Shown here one piece after another: positions 1 through 8,315 of a stretch of DNA of 64,000 bases. The stretch spans positions 1 to 64,000 of the forward strand of contig NZ_CP085302.1 of the NCBI RefSeq assembly GCF_020700235.1. The letters are read 5' to 3'. A model generated the notes under the pieces. That model did not search any database. It was not told the origin of the DNA and saw only the letters and a list, made by a program, of their open reading frames with translations. The position numbers and the translations under genes were made by a program. This stretch comes from Haladaptatus pallidirubidus. GTDB lineage: Archaea > Halobacteriota > Halobacteria > Halobacteriales > Haladaptataceae. How positions within the stretch are numbered: the first letter of the stretch is position 1; each line of letters starts with the position of its first letter.

Positions 1-2
1 CA

Positions 3-20
3 CCCGCCCTAAAGGGCGGG
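3..20. repeat. Perfect GC-rich hairpin, CCCGCCC-TAAA-GGGCGGG
   Basis: Seven-base perfect arms flank a four-base TAAA loop. Hairpins of this kind occur at the ends of haloarchaeal IS200/IS605-type elements and also as intrinsic terminators. No T-run follows on the plus strand, so an element end or the 3' end of a gene outside the window is the more likely reading. The hairpin itself is seen directly; its role is inferred. Confidence 0.55.
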
Positions 21-83
21 GCTGCCTACGATGGATCCTGTTTTTCTGGCTGATGTCTGACGTAGAACTAAGTTCCATGCAGA

Positions 84-143
84 ACACGGATAATATAGGA
101 CACAGGTACCACCCGTATTACCCGTGTCACACGGACAATACAC
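84..143 (+). promoter_or_regulatory. 9-bp iteron array and inverted repeat directly upstream of parA (candidate operator/centromere)
   Basis: Relatives of the word NANAC(G/A)GGT lie at about 83-91, 99-107 and 128-136, and in reverse orientation at 111-119 and 120-128. The 111, 120 and 129 positions are exactly nine bases apart, and 84 to 129 is five periods. CCGTGT-C-ACACGG (122-134) is a perfect inverted repeat. The array abuts the parA start codon, where plasmid partition operons usually carry the autoregulatory and centromere sites bound by the partner protein. The same word recurs inside the downstream gene. Binding is inferred. Confidence 0.55.
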
Positions 144-929
144 ATGACACTTGCAATTTCAACTGCGATGCAAAAGGGCGGCGTCGGGAAGACAACAACC
201 GCACTCAACCTCTCAGGAGCTCTCGCCGATCGAGGGAACGACGTGCTACTGGTTGATGCTGATCCTCAGGGCTACGCAACAAAATCCCTCGGTCTTGGAG
301 ATCAATACCTGGTTGACGACATCACCATGTATGATGTCTTCCTTGATGCAAACAATTTCGGCGACGTCAATGAGTTGGTCGTTAAGTATGACGAGTTCGA
401 TGTCCTGCCCTCGCATCTCAGAATGTTCAAACTCGAAAAGGAGCTTCACTTCGAACGACGAGCCGAGAAACGGCTGTCGATGATGCTTGCTGAACTCGAT
501 ACCGACTATGACTACATCATCATGGACTCACCGCCAAATCTTGGCCCACTCACGGACAATGCAATTATCGCTTCGGAGCATGTGTTGTTCCCAGCACAAG
601 CCCACGAGGCGAGCAAAGACGCGCTCGAAATGCTCTTCGACGAAATAGAATCGATCGAGAGCGAGTTTGGGATTGATATCGTGACGATGGGGGCGGTCGT
701 CAACATGATCACCCGTGACAATATTAACAAAGAGATGATCGACTGGTTCAACACCGCATTCGGTGAAGAACACGTCTTTGAAATCCCGGATCGGGCTGCC
801 CTTCGACGAGCATGGCAGCAAGGGAAATCGATTTTTGGGTATGAAGGTGAACGACACGAAGAGAAAACAATTGAGGATCTGCAGAATCGGTATAATGAGC
901 TTGCTGACCACGTGGAGGGATACCGATGA
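144..929 (+). CDS. parA: ParA/Soj-family partition ATPase
   Basis: This 261-residue protein has the deviant Walker A box KGGVGKTT at residues 11-18, followed by DADPQG and, mid-protein, the IIMDSPP Walker B region. These define the ParA/MinD superfamily of ATPases that move plasmid or chromosome copies apart by dynamic binding to nucleoid DNA. The length fits a small (type Ib-like) ParA with no long N-terminal DNA-binding domain. The ATG at 144 is chosen because the protein aligns from its first residues with the usual 'AIxxxKGGVGKT' start. The last codons overlap the next gene by four bases (ATGA), so the two are translated together. The neighbouring broken orc1 supports a replicon-maintenance region. 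Confidence 0.93.
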   Translation: MTLAISTAMQKGGVGKTTTALNLSGALADRGNDVLLVDADPQGYATKSLGLGDQYLVDDITMYDVFLDANNFGDVNELVVKYDEFDVLPSHLRMFKLEKELHFERRAEKRLSMMLAELDTDYDYIIMDSPPNLGPLTDNAIIASEHVLFPAQAHEASKDALEMLFDEIESIESEFGIDIVTMGAVVNMITRDNINKEMIDWFNTAFGEEHVFEIPDRAALRRAWQQGKSIFGYEGERHEEKTIEDLQNRYNELADHVEGYR

Positions 930-1531
930 CCGATCAAGTCGATAAAAATGAGGAACTCAGCGACCGATTTAGCACGCGAAGCAAGCCGAAAAATAACACA
1001 GAGGATACGGAGAACATGGATGGTGAAGAGGAGACGGGTGAGGGAGATCAGACGGACAACAGAAGCCACACGGAAAATACAGGTGAGAAAGAAAATGCAG
1101 ACAACACAGAGGACACGAATGATGTAGGCCACACAGGTGATGTAGATAGGACAGGTGATACGGGTCATACGGATAGCACAGGTGATCAAAGCAACACAAG
1201 TGACCAAAATGAAGTAGGCGAGAGAGATGACGTTGGTGGCGCGGGTGATACGGGTCACACGGAGCACACGGAGGATACAGACGACATTGATGGTACGGAC
1301 ACCACGGGTTACACGGGTAATACAGGTAGCACGCGGGAACGCACACAGTACGTGATGTACCTGCCAGACAACCTTCAGCAAGAACTCAACGATCTCTACG
1401 ATCAGTACAACGGTCGAAGCTTAGTCAACGGAAACGGCGGTATTGAGAAACACAAGGACTTCCTCGAAGGATTAGTTCGAGCTGGACTCGACAATGAGAA
1501 CCTCGACGAGTACATCGGTGTGAAAGAGTAA
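926..1531 (+). CDS. ParA partner, repeat-rich acidic protein (putative centromere-binding factor)
   Basis: This 201-residue protein overlaps parA by ATGA, the position where ParB-type partners lie. It has three parts: a charged start, a long Thr/Gly/Asp tripeptide-repeat region (roughly residues 40-135, units such as TGD, TGH, TED, TGN), and a C-terminal ~65-residue domain beginning RTQYVMYLPDNLQQELND and ending near EYIGVKE. The C-terminal part resembles the short ribbon-helix-helix-like or helical DNA-binding tail of small ParB-type proteins, but I do not recognise a named family. The repeat is encoded by a nine-base period that shares its word with the array upstream of parA. It could be a CopG-like regulator or a halophile-specific adaptor. 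The partner role rests on position; the DNA-binding role is inferred. Confidence 0.7.
   Translation: MTDQVDKNEELSDRFSTRSKPKNNTEDTENMDGEEETGEGDQTDNRSHTENTGEKENADNTEDTNDVGHTGDVDRTGDTGHTDSTGDQSNTSDQNEVGERDDVGGAGDTGHTEHTEDTDDIDGTDTTGYTGNTGSTRERTQYVMYLPDNLQQELNDLYDQYNGRSLVNGNGGIEKHKDFLEGLVRAGLDNENLDEYIGVKE
1133..1339 (+). repeat. In-frame 9-bp tandem repeats inside the ParA partner gene
   Basis: Units ACAGGTGAT, ACGGGTCAT, ACGGATAGC, ACGGGTTAC, ACGGGTAAT and similar follow each other every nine bases at 1133, 1151, 1160, 1169, 1178, then 1241, 1250, 1259, 1268, 1277, 1295, 1304, 1313, 1322 and 1331. The register is codon-aligned, so each unit gives a T-G-x-like tripeptide. The nucleotide word AC(G/A)GGT matches the iterons upstream of parA, so this stretch may be both coding and a protein-binding array. 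Confidence 0.8.
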
Positions 1532-1550
1532 TCGAGGAAATTCCGGACAC

Positions 1551-2730
1551 TCAGGCCTCAAAGAGGTCGGAAACCCGAGCGTTACTTTGCTGCAAAGCAT
1601 TCTCCACGATTTCCTGCCGAATATCTAGGCTATACAGATAGTAACTACCGCCGTGGATACCGTCGTTCCGCTCATCGTGCTTGATGAATCCTTTCAGTCG
1701 AAGCTGACTGATACGGTCATGAATCGTTCGGTTAGAGACGATATCCGTGTCGATAAGATTTGCAACGAGTTGGTACCGTTCGTAGATATCCGACCGTTTG
1801 CATGGTGTTTTGCCTTCTGCCTCGAGCTGGAGTAAACTGAATAACGTCAGCTGGCTTTGCGTCGGGAGAGATTCGAGTTCGTCCTGCACTTTTCCCTTCT
1901 CGATGAAATCTCGAGCTTCGCGAACGTGGCTTTCGCCGACCTCTGAGTCGTCTCTCGTTCACGCCAAATCTCCCGCTTTGTATAGCAACTTCAGTGCTTG
2001 TCGTGCACTCCCCGATTCTTGTGCCGAGAACGCCGAACATAACGGAATCGTATCACCGTCTAAAACGCCATCACGGAACGCGTTCGTCGCACGCTGCTTG
2101 AGGATATTCCGGAGCTGGTTCGCATCATATGGCGGGAAGTGGATCTCTTCATCGCACAGGCTGTCCTTCACACGCGCATTCAATATCACGAAACGTGAAA
2201 TCATTCGAAATCCCGACAACACCGACTAACGTATCCTCAACACTCTCATTATCGTTCGCTCGTGGCAGTTCGTAGAGGATATCATCGTCACTGCCGATCG
2301 AATCAATCTCGTCTAGAACGACTAGCAAGTGGGTTGCATCTAAGTCGTTGATGTGATTCCACAGCATTTGGTACACTTGACTGGCGGCATACCCTGTTGA
2401 TGGAATTTTCTCAGATGTATCTCGGAATTGGTTCACGAGATCAACCGAGACCTGATAACTGCTGGACGCAGATTTGCAGTTCAAGTTAACCACCTTGATA
2501 TTGAGATCGTCATAGTTCTCTTGGTCGGATAGCAATTGGTTCAATACGAGTCGTGTTGCGAGAGTCTTCCCGACGCCAGTCTGCCCGTATAAGAAGATAT
2601 TTTTCGGCGGGGCAGCGTTGATGACGGGACGAAGTGCTTCTTGGTACTCGGACAATTCCTCGTCACGCTCGACCAGTTCTTCAGGACGGTAGTTATCACG
2701 GAGAACGGCTTCGTTGACGAAGATTGGGAA
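1551..2730 (-). pseudogene. orc1: Broken orc1/cdc6 replication initiator
   Basis: Read on the minus strand, three open pieces form one Orc1/Cdc6 protein. The first holds IFVNEAVLRDNYRP, Walker A GQTGVGKT and Walker B VVLDEIDSIG. The second continues from LNARVKDSLCDEEI through the AAA+ lid. The third carries the C-terminal winged helix (QLTLFSLLQLEAEG onward). A frameshift near 2180 separates pieces one and two. An in-frame TGA at 1959-1961 separates two and three and looks like a CGA-to-TGA change. A further in-frame TGA at 2731-2733 precedes the conserved N-terminus, and no start codon is available there. Initiators of this family bind origin recognition boxes and load MCM; this copy should be inactive. 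Confidence 0.9.
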
Positions 2731-3150
2731 TCAGTTACCCTCGATTTTGGTTGGAAACGATTCGCTTATGCTGGCTGCACCGGCAGTGTTCGTGATGCTG
2801 TACTCCGGATACCGGAGTTTCGACGACCCAACGGGTGGGCAGTCGCTATTGAAATATGGAATGTACTTCTCAACAGTGGCGTTCATCGGCGGCCGTCTGA
2901 CGCTCCCTTTTGTGAAATAATACTGGATCTGTTGAAACATCTATCCAGTGATAATTTGAGACAGTCGTGCTGGGGTGTTTGACGGTCTAATGTCTGATGT
3001 GGATGATGCTGATTATAATAGTATTTGAACAGCTGGAATTTTTTCCTCTGTCCAGCATTGGCAATTGCTGCAATAATTCTTTTCACGCTGACGTTGCTCG
3101 TCGTATTCAGGCTCTATTCTCGTGGAAAACAGCAAGTGGTGAGTGGGTAA
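2714..3150 (+). pseudogene. Relics of one or two membrane protein genes
   Basis: A 68-codon open frame (2714-2920) encodes a hydrophobic stretch beginning LMLAAPAVFVMLYSG. After several stops, another frame ending at 3150 encodes a clear transmembrane helix and cytoplasmic tail (ILFTLTLLVVFRLYSRG). The second resembles the last helix of a transporter permease, but neither piece can be assigned to a family. The stretch between them has no coherent frame. I read it as debris between the dead initiator and the transposon relic. Confidence 0.35.
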
Positions 3151-3189
3151 CTACATACCACGAACTCAACACCTGTAGGTGCGTGATGA

Positions 3190-3814
3190 AGATACACGCT
3201 CTGTCTTCAGCACTCCACTCCTATCACGTTCTGAGGATTTCAACAGAGTCCTCGATACTGCTTCTACACAAATAGATGAGGGCACCCATGATCTGAGGTG
3301 GAGCGGCGTACTCAGACCCACAATGCATTGCTTCGACTCAGCAGGCACGAAGAAGCGTGCCGAAAGCAGTACATCCACACTGTCGCCAATAAGATTGTCG
3401 TGGTAGCCGTCGAGTACGACTGTGACGTTATCGTGTTCGAGGAGTTAACGAATATTCGAGAGCAGCTTCCCTACCCAGAGTGGTACTACGTGAGGGCGCT
3501 TCACTGTCTATTCGAAAATAAAGCGTCGGATTATGGTTTCGAAACCGGTCAAATTGAATCATACGTCCTAATATTGTTTGCGGACTGACTGTGAGTTCAC
3601 GTACGAGGACAATCGTGACGGCAAACACTTCCGGTTTTTAAAATGAGGATACAAAGTGAGCGCGGATTACAACGAGGCCAAAAACATCAGGCTACGCTAT
3701 GTTCGAAAGCGACAACATCGACTATGTTCCTCGCCCAAGTTGGAGAACATAGACGCACCAGTAGATATACGTGTGAATGGTCGGATGTTGAATGACGAGA
3801 GCCACCAGCAATAG
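3190..3814 (+). pseudogene. tnpB: Degraded TnpB (IS1341/IS605-type RNA-guided nuclease) gene
   Basis: Plus-strand fragments match TnpB in order. A 96-codon frame has YIHTVANKIV and then VIVFEELTNIRE, the RuvC-like core with its acidic residue. A piece around 3650-3700 reads SADYNEAKNIRLRY, the conserved motif after the zinc finger; the expected CxxC pair is lost to frameshifts near 3590-3640. No complete frame survives. The 3' end of the element was split by the insertion sequence beginning at 3823, and its tail resumes after 5122. TnpB proteins are transposon-encoded guide-RNA nucleases ancestral to Cas12; this copy is dead. Confidence 0.8.
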
Positions 3815-3923
3815 ACTAGTGAGGCTCTGTTGAAATCATCATCTTTAGATACTTACCATGGTAGAGCTACTGGTCACTACACGTTCATATCTCGAACGAA
3901 GCAGAGTATTGTTTCACTGACTA

Positions 3924-4133
3924 TTAGGGAAGATTGGCATATACCTTGATTATTCCACACTCAGGGCAAAGGAACGCGTGAAGTGGAGTTTGATACCCAA
4001 CGCCGAGGCGGTCAAGCACACCACCTTCTCTATCAGTTTCAACATAGAGGTCGCCAACTCCTTCTGCGGTTACGTTCGTTTTCTCCATTTGGACATTACA
4101 GTCCGGACAGTGGCGCTCACTCATTGGTCTCAT
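3924..4133 (-). CDS. Zinc-ribbon passenger protein inside the insertion sequence
   Basis: This protein of about 69 residues begins MRPMSERHCPDCNVQ and has two CxxC knuckles, CPDC near the start and CPEC near the end, separated by about 45 residues. That is the layout of haloarchaeal one-zinc microproteins. It lies between the transposase 3' end and the left terminal repeat, fully inside the target-duplicated element, so it moves with it. ATG codons at 4133 and 4124 are both possible; an upstream TTG at 4151 is less likely. It could regulate transposition or the host target, or be captured cargo; no function is known to me. Confidence 0.65.
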   Translation of the reverse strand: MRPMSERHCPDCNVQMEKTNVTAEGVGDLYVETDREGGVLDRLGVGYQTPLHAFLCPECGIIKVYANLP

Positions 4134-4240
4134 GCTCAGTTTTGCTCCCAATTCATAAAAAAGCCAGACACAGGGTTACACGCTTGGAAGCACTGATACG
4201 GACTAATTTTTCTTGCTGACTGCACGCTCTGTACTGATTG

Positions 4241-5062
4241 TTATATAGCTCGGTCGAGATTGTGGACGATATACGTAAGGGCGAGTTCACGAAACTGCTT
4301 CCATCAGCATCGTGAACGGACGAACACACCGTATTTTCGCTTGAGTCGAGAGTTTACCGTTTCGCTCTGGCTCAGTTGGTCGTAGAGTCCGGTATCCAAC
4401 CGAGCGTTCCACGCTTTCTGAAGTGAGGAGAACTCATGGTGTTTAATGAGTGGACGAACCGCGCTCTCGCGGGCCATTGCTCGAATCTGCTGGTCGTCGT
4501 AGCCTTTGTCTCCAAGCAAAACTCCGACTTTACCCGCGTTGCAATTGATGAGCGATGGTGCGATCTGCGTATCGTGTTTTCGGGTCGTTGTGACGTGGAG
4601 ATCGAGGATCGCGTTTGCTCTCGTATCGATTGAGAATGTGACTTTTAATTGCTGAACCGTCAATTTTGTCCGTTTCGTGTAGTGCTTCGAGGCGTGACTC
4701 CGGTCAAATCCTGAGGCATCGATCCCCACAACACCGTTGGTTGGGAGCAGTGAAACAGAGAGATTGAGAAGCACTCGCCAGACGGCCATATCGAGTCGGT
4801 CGAACGCCTTGCACAGCGTTGACGGAGCAGGGATCTTGGTCATACTAATAGCGTTCCGGACGCGCGGCATCTCGATGAGTTCATCGAGTAGGGTTCGGTA
4901 GGTCGTATCTTTCCGAACTTTGAGGCAGGGCAGGACGATGTGCTGGTGAAGTGTGTACCGGTGTTTCGAGAATTTCGATGAGTACCGAGCTACAGCACGT
5001 TTCGCTAGCTGAAATGCTTCCTCAACAAATCGGAGTAACTGTGACTTTGGGAGGGTCTGCAT
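4241..5062 (-). pseudogene. IS5-family (ISH1-like) transposase with an in-frame stop near the C-terminus
   Basis: The first 252 codons give a DDE transposase: an N-terminal helical part (LPCLKVRKDTTYRTLLDE), the first catalytic Asp in VGIDASGFDRSH, the second in LLGDKGYDD, and the Glu in QSETVNSRLKRKYG. After GVFVRSRC a TGA codon interrupts the frame. Reading on in the same frame gives WKQFRELALTYIVHNLDRAI before a TAA at 4241-4243, which matches the normal C-terminal end of this family. The stop replaces the first Trp of the usual WWKQF motif. The protein lacks only about 20 residues, so partial activity cannot be excluded. Confidence 0.85.
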
Positions 5063-5122
5063 CCACTCGCATTACTGGTTGAATCTGTAATTCACCAAGG
5101 ATTTCAACAAAGCCACTAGTGA

Positions 5123-5199
5123 CTAATTGCCGGAAGACCATATCAAAGCCCCACCTCAAGAACCGGGGTGTGTATGCACCGAGGGAGTAAGGTGGTGGT
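5123..5199 (+). repeat. 3' tail of the split tnpB element, with stem CCACCT/AGGTGG
   Basis: Immediately after the second copy of the target duplication, sequence around 5149-5195 contains CCCCACCT and AAGGTGGTGG, an inverted pair typical of the right end of haloarchaeal IS1341-type elements, where TnpB guide RNAs are made. It is therefore probably the displaced end of the relic at 3190-3814. This is inferred from layout and the stem only. Confidence 0.45.
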
Positions 5200-5210
5200 G
5201 TTTACTGTTC

Positions 5211-6218
5211 CTATTGATTCCCATTTAAATTGAGTGTTCGGAAGAATCGACTTGCAACGACCTTAAATAATTGTTCTTCGATCTCCACATTTTCCTTACT
5301 ACTCTCCGCAAAGATTCCAAGTGGCAATCGGCCACCCGCCCGATCGGGATGGCCACCAGCAGATCCATACGAACCAAATGCTCGTTCGACTACATCTCCG
5401 ATATCGATCCCTGGATCGAATGATTGGGCACTCAACCGAAGATGACCGTCGACAATTCCCATCACGAGAACGGTCCGAACCCCCTCAAGACGAAGGAGGT
5501 AGTCTGCTGCCTGGGGAAGGGCACCACTTTCAGTGGTTCTTCCAATACTCGAAACAAGTGTTGAACCGTGTTTTTCTCGATGGCCTATGGCCTGTCCAAT
5601 TGCATTGAGTGTTGATGGTGTGAGCGACGACCCATATACTTCTTCGATCAGATCGATATCGGCAGCGGGATAGAGCACCGTTGCTGCTTCATACTCTGCG
5701 AGCGTTGGGTACCGGACGTAATCCAACCGCTCGTGATGGATTGCAAAGAGAAGTGCAGACATGATAAGAGTTGACGGAGACCATTCTTGTTCATTAATGT
5801 ACTCTGTGAGAATTGTTGAAGTCGTTCCATATTCTGCACGACTATCGACAAATGTTGCTTCTGAGCTATCTTCTATATCCTGCGTATCAATAATAAAACT
5901 AATCTGGATATCATCTGGAAGTTCTACCTGCTTACCAGAAACGGCATGATCGATTAATGCAATGCAATCATACGCTCTGAGATTTTCTTCTTGAATTCGT
6001 TCGAGTGATACCTCGAAAATATTGATAAAGGAACGAATTTCTTGATGAGTAATCTCCCCCTGATAAAAAATCGTAGCCTGGTCAACTTTTGCCTGCTCTG
6101 CAATCCATTGGAAAGCAAATGCGCTTGCAAGACAATCTGGATCTGGTTGATGATGACACACAATTGCTACTGAATTAACATCTTTTAAACGTGAGTATAG
6201 TTCGTCTGACTTCCCCAT
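5211..6218 (-). CDS. DHH/DHHA1-family phosphoesterase (NrnA-like)
   Basis: The 335-residue protein starts at the ATG at 6218 (a GTG nine bases upstream is possible). It carries the N-terminal metal-binding motif HHQPDPD at residues 22-28, a later aspartate region (ALIDHAVSG, with DHA replacing the canonical DHH), and the C-terminal DHHA1 substrate-binding motif GGHPDRAGG. Family members hydrolyse short RNA, 3'-phosphoadenosine phosphate or cyclic-di-nucleotide products. In haloarchaea such genes often lie beside TrkA-type channels, as here, and c-di-AMP-type signalling controls potassium uptake in many prokaryotes. A role in degrading the ligand of the neighbouring RCK domains is plausible but inferred. 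The altered third motif leaves activity uncertain. Confidence 0.82.
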   Translation of the reverse strand: MGKSDELYSRLKDVNSVAIVCHHQPDPDCLASAFAFQWIAEQAKVDQATIFYQGEITHQEIRSFINIFEVSLERIQEENLRAYDCIALIDHAVSGKQVELPDDIQISFIIDTQDIEDSSEATFVDSRAEYGTTSTILTEYINEQEWSPSTLIMSALLFAIHHERLDYVRYPTLAEYEAATVLYPAADIDLIEEVYGSSLTPSTLNAIGQAIGHREKHGSTLVSSIGRTTESGALPQAADYLLRLEGVRTVLVMGIVDGHLRLSAQSFDPGIDIGDVVERAFGSYGSAGGHPDRAGGRLPLGIFAESSKENVEIEEQLFKVVASRFFRTLNLNGNQ

Positions 6219-6340
6219 ACTGTCCACTACGTGAAGAGAGAATACGAAGATACCGCAGATACTGGTTTTTTATGATCGTGACTTGTCTTAGGACTTGATC
6301 TCAAGATACTCAGTCGAAACAGGTCTCTAAGAGATAGATC

Positions 6341-8206
6341 TTAAGCATACATCTCGGGATGACACTGTTTGATTGCATCATCAACGGCTTGACTCTGCCC
6401 AACGAACGTAAGGTGATCTCCATGGCGGAGTGTAAGCTCAGGGGTTGGAATTTGCGACTCACCATCTCGGCTGACAAGTGCAATTAATACACCATCTGGT
6501 AGACTTTGACCAAGTTCCTTGATGGTTTTTCCACTGAGGTTTTCATCAGTGATTTCGATTTCCTGCACATCGCCGTTTCGCTCAATTTCGGACATCCACT
6601 CCGAGAGTGCTGGTCGCTCGACTGCATTGTCCATGGCCTGTACAATGGAGTCATTTGCTGAAATCGATTGAACACCAAGATCTTCAAATGCCTCAACATT
6701 TCCGGGTGTATTCACACGAGCAATCACGGTCTCAACATCGAACTTCGAATTTGAGAGCTGTGCGACAAGTAGATTCACATCATCATCCGTAGTTGCTGCA
6801 GCAATAATTTTGGCATTCTCTGCGCCTGCAGACCGTAACGCATCAATATCTGTCCCGTTATCGTAATGGACTGTAAATCCAGCTTCACGTGCGATTTCAA
6901 CCGCTTGTTGATCTTGTTCGATAAGGACAACATTTTCACCACGATTCTCCAGCCGTTCGGCGAGGCCACGACCAACGCGACCGCCGCCAACTATGATTAC
7001 ACGCATTGGAATCACATTAAGTATTTGTGCAATATGCCGAGCAAATCCGGCTTCGAAAACGACAGTTGTAAGGATAACAAGAAATACGGTTCCCACGAGA
7101 ACTGATGCTGCTGTGGGATTCGTCGGCCGAAGTTCAAGCGCAAAGAGCGTCGCGACGCTTGCTGGGATAATGCCTCGAGGGCCAACGAAGCTCATGAACA
7201 GCTGCTCGTTGAGTGTAAATCGCTTGCCGTGCGTACAGAGCAACACAAGCAGTGGTCGAATAACGCCAACAACTGCGCCAACTACAAGTAGTCCACCAAC
7301 CCCGAGCGACAGTAGTTCGTCGAATGAAAGAAGTGTGGCTAGTGAAATAAAGACGAATGAAAGGACAATCAGCGTAATATCGCCCTTGAACGACTCAATT
7401 TTGTCTTCATAGGGGAGATCTGCATTACCAAGGAGAATACCAGCAGTCGCAACAGCAGCAATACCCGCCTCTTGAGAGAGGGATTCAGCAATGCCGTAAG
7501 TTCCCATTGCTCCAATGAGGACAATTAAGCGAGCATTCTGGGCAGCATTTGTCGACGAAAGATTGACGTGTTTGAGAAGGTACCAGAGGATGCTTGCTGT
7601 CACCCCGCCCACGACCATACCGATTCCGAGGCGTGAGAGGAACGATTTCATAAGCAACGTGATCTGTGGTTCACCGGAAACAATGATTTCGAAGACAGCT
7701 ACTGCTAAGATTGCGGCAGTAACATCGTTGACAATTCCTTCTGTTTCAAGTGCGGCAGCCACCCTGTCACGAACAGGTACGACGGCGAGAATCGGTGTGA
7801 TAACCGTTGGCCCCGTTGCAATAAGTAGCGATCCAACGAGAAACGACAGCTCCCATGATACGTTAAGCGCGAATCGAACCACCACGGTCGTTCCGATGAG
7901 GCCAATAATTGCTCCTACTGTAACGAGGCGGAATGCTTCACGTGGTGTCTGCCGGAGCTTTCCAAGTTTGAGATGGAATGCCCCTTCAAAAACGATTACT
8001 GCTACGCTCAAGCCGACAATTGTGGGAAGTGATGACCCAAATGATTTTGCGGTGATAAGTCCCAACACTTCTGGCCCCACGATAATTCCGGCGAGGATAA
8101 GAAAGAGCACACTTGGGATTTTTAGCCGATCAGCTAAGACTTGGGCTGCAACTCCTAACCCTAGGATCGTTACGACGATGGGAATCAGCCCGGCTTCGGC
8201 GCTCAT
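6341..8206 (-). CDS. Cation:proton antiporter (CPA family) with C-terminal RCK (TrkA-N and TrkA-C) domains
   Basis: The 621-residue protein has about twelve hydrophobic helices in residues 1-390, including the family segments AGIIVGPEVLG and FEGAFHLKL. A Rossmann RCK-N domain starts at about residue 401 (VIIVGGGRVGRG with a GxGxxG nucleotide site) and an RCK-C domain covers roughly 540-621. This is the KefB/NhaP-RCK architecture: sodium or potassium efflux in exchange for protons, gated by nucleotide or c-di-AMP binding to the cytosolic domain. It lies between a DHH phosphoesterase and trkA, all on the minus strand with gaps near 110 bases, so separate promoters are likely. It probably balances the uptake system downstream. 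Confidence 0.92.
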   Translation of the reverse strand: MSAEAGLIPIVVTILGLGVAAQVLADRLKIPSVLFLILAGIIVGPEVLGLITAKSFGSSLPTIVGLSVAVIVFEGAFHLKLGKLRQTPREAFRLVTVGAIIGLIGTTVVVRFALNVSWELSFLVGSLLIATGPTVITPILAVVPVRDRVAAALETEGIVNDVTAAILAVAVFEIIVSGEPQITLLMKSFLSRLGIGMVVGGVTASILWYLLKHVNLSSTNAAQNARLIVLIGAMGTYGIAESLSQEAGIAAVATAGILLGNADLPYEDKIESFKGDITLIVLSFVFISLATLLSFDELLSLGVGGLLVVGAVVGVIRPLLVLLCTHGKRFTLNEQLFMSFVGPRGIIPASVATLFALELRPTNPTAASVLVGTVFLVILTTVVFEAGFARHIAQILNVIPMRVIIVGGGRVGRGLAERLENRGENVVLIEQDQQAVEIAREAGFTVHYDNGTDIDALRSAGAENAKIIAAATTDDDVNLLVAQLSNSKFDVETVIARVNTPGNVEAFEDLGVQSISANDSIVQAMDNAVERPALSEWMSEIERNGDVQEIEITDENLSGKTIKELGQSLPDGVLIALVSRDGESQIPTPELTLRHGDHLTFVGQSQAVDDAIKQCHPEMYA

Positions 8207-8315
8207 AATATCCTTACCTGTGTCTTATCTTTCGTTCCACAGTATACTGATACAGGTAAGTACCCTTTATTGATTTATTGGTTTGGTTAATTAGTGTACG
8301 TGCCAATAGCTGGAC

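Larger units (their letters stand above)
3823..5114 (-). mobile_element. Complete IS5/ISH1-like insertion sequence with 8-bp target duplication and a passenger gene
   Basis: The left end GGCTCTGTTGAAATC (3823) and the reverse complement of the right end, GGCTTTGTTGAAATC (ending 5114), form terminal inverted repeats with one mismatch. ACTAGTGA lies immediately outside both ends (3815-3822 and 5115-5122), a perfect 8-bp target duplication as known for ISH1 of the IS5 family. The 1292-bp element carries a transposase gene on the minus strand and, unusually, a small zinc-ribbon gene downstream on the same strand. It is inserted in the 3' part of a tnpB relic, giving a nested arrangement. Confidence 0.9.

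Noticed and set aside
1133..1339. Short regularly spaced repeats that could suggest a CRISPR array.
   Set aside because: The unit is nine bases with no unique spacers and it is part of an open reading frame.
512..1381. Long minus-strand frame opposite parA and its partner.
   Set aside because: It is the complement of two well-supported genes; its Ile/Val/Cys-rich composition is unlike haloarchaeal proteins.
7515..8273. 252-codon plus-strand frame opposite the antiporter gene.
   Set aside because: Shadow of the antiporter; the Thr/Ser/Ile-rich translation matches no fold and the antiporter frame is unambiguous.
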